Shown: positions 63,987-64,000 of the stretch, piece by piece
How positions within the stretch are numbered: the stretch's first letter is position 1
Layout: every line of letters starts with the position of its first letter
Assembly: GCF_002911015.1 (NCBI RefSeq)
Contig: NZ_KZ626855.1
Span: 46,017 to 110,016 of the forward strand
DNA: 64,000 nucleotides
Origin: Streptomyces populi
GTDB lineage: Bacteria > Actinomycetota > Actinomycetes > Streptomycetales > Streptomycetaceae
Direction: 5' to 3'
Notes under the pieces: model-generated
Seen by the model: only the letters and a program-made list of their open reading frames with translations
Told to the model about the DNA's origin: nothing
The model's database searches: none
Translations under genes and position numbers: made by a program

Positions 63987-64000
63987 ATCACCGGCTCGGC

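Overview
This 64 kb window is typical Streptomyces (or very close actinobacterial) chromosome. It has very high GC with G/C-biased third codon positions, frequent GTG starts, and many ATGA/GTGA stop-start overlaps. Strong GC hairpins mostly lack U-tracts. Family content is also typical: a type III polyketide synthase operon, MutA/MutB/MeaB, a SpoIIE-type phosphatase, IclR/MarR/AraC/Rrf2 regulators and a fused nitrate reductase-flavoprotein. I see no rRNA, tRNA, insertion sequence, prophage or CRISPR array.

Layout. 0-2.5 kb: the last genes (B, C, D) of an Mrp/Mnh cation antiporter operon. 2.9-6.6 kb: an srsCBA-like phenolic-lipid operon with a divergent UbiA prenyltransferase. 6.9-10.7 kb: a secreted lamin-tail protein, a cold-shock protein with a terminator-like 5' leader, and a membrane repeat protein. 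10.9-15.0 kb: one giant gene fusing assimilatory nitrate reductase to a CysJ-type diflavin reductase. 15.1-21.8 kb: a NUDIX hydrolase, then mutA-mutB-meaB (B12-dependent methylmalonyl-CoA mutase), facing cbtBA (predicted cobalt uptake) which sits behind a cobalamin riboswitch. 22-25.3 kb: a 3-hydroxyisobutyryl-CoA hydrolase preceded by only the last 20 codons of a vanished acyl-CoA dehydrogenase, then a cupin, an Rrf2 regulator and a DsbA-fold protein.

25.4-43.9 kb is the most interesting part. It is an organosulfur-salvage island built of two facing operons. Operon A (+) has a peptide-type ABC transporter (five genes), an NtaA/SnaA/DszA flavin monooxygenase, an alpha/beta hydrolase and an SsuE-type FMN reductase. 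Operon B (-) has a polar-amino-acid-type ABC transporter, three luciferase-like monooxygenases and possibly a trailing NADAR gene. A divergent xi-class GST-like gene flanks B. Each of the three transcription units begins with a tiny leader peptide of one family (core like VDLLRVxSALC). Two of these are cysteine-containing and one is cysteine-free. The arrangement suggests cysteine-status attenuation of thioether/sulfonate scavenging. The promoter of leader B closely resembles the promoter of the cupin gene beside the Rrf2 regulator.

44-58.6 kb: an MFS exporter, an expansin-like secreted protein, a PP2C phosphatase, IclR, a methyltransferase, MarR with a palindromic operator, a secreted Trp/His-repeat protein, glpFK, a cyclophilin, a membrane-anchored Mrr-like protein, a heptamer repeat, and a DUF485-SSS solute symporter pair. 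58.7-63.9 kb: a catabolic module with an acyl-CoA synthetase, a TauD/TfdA dioxygenase, an AraC regulator and a beta-keto acid cleavage enzyme (BKACE). Four copies of one 17-bp half-site, arranged as two pairs with 22-bp period, sit before the AraC and BKACE genes and define a probable regulon, perhaps for carnitine-like substrates.
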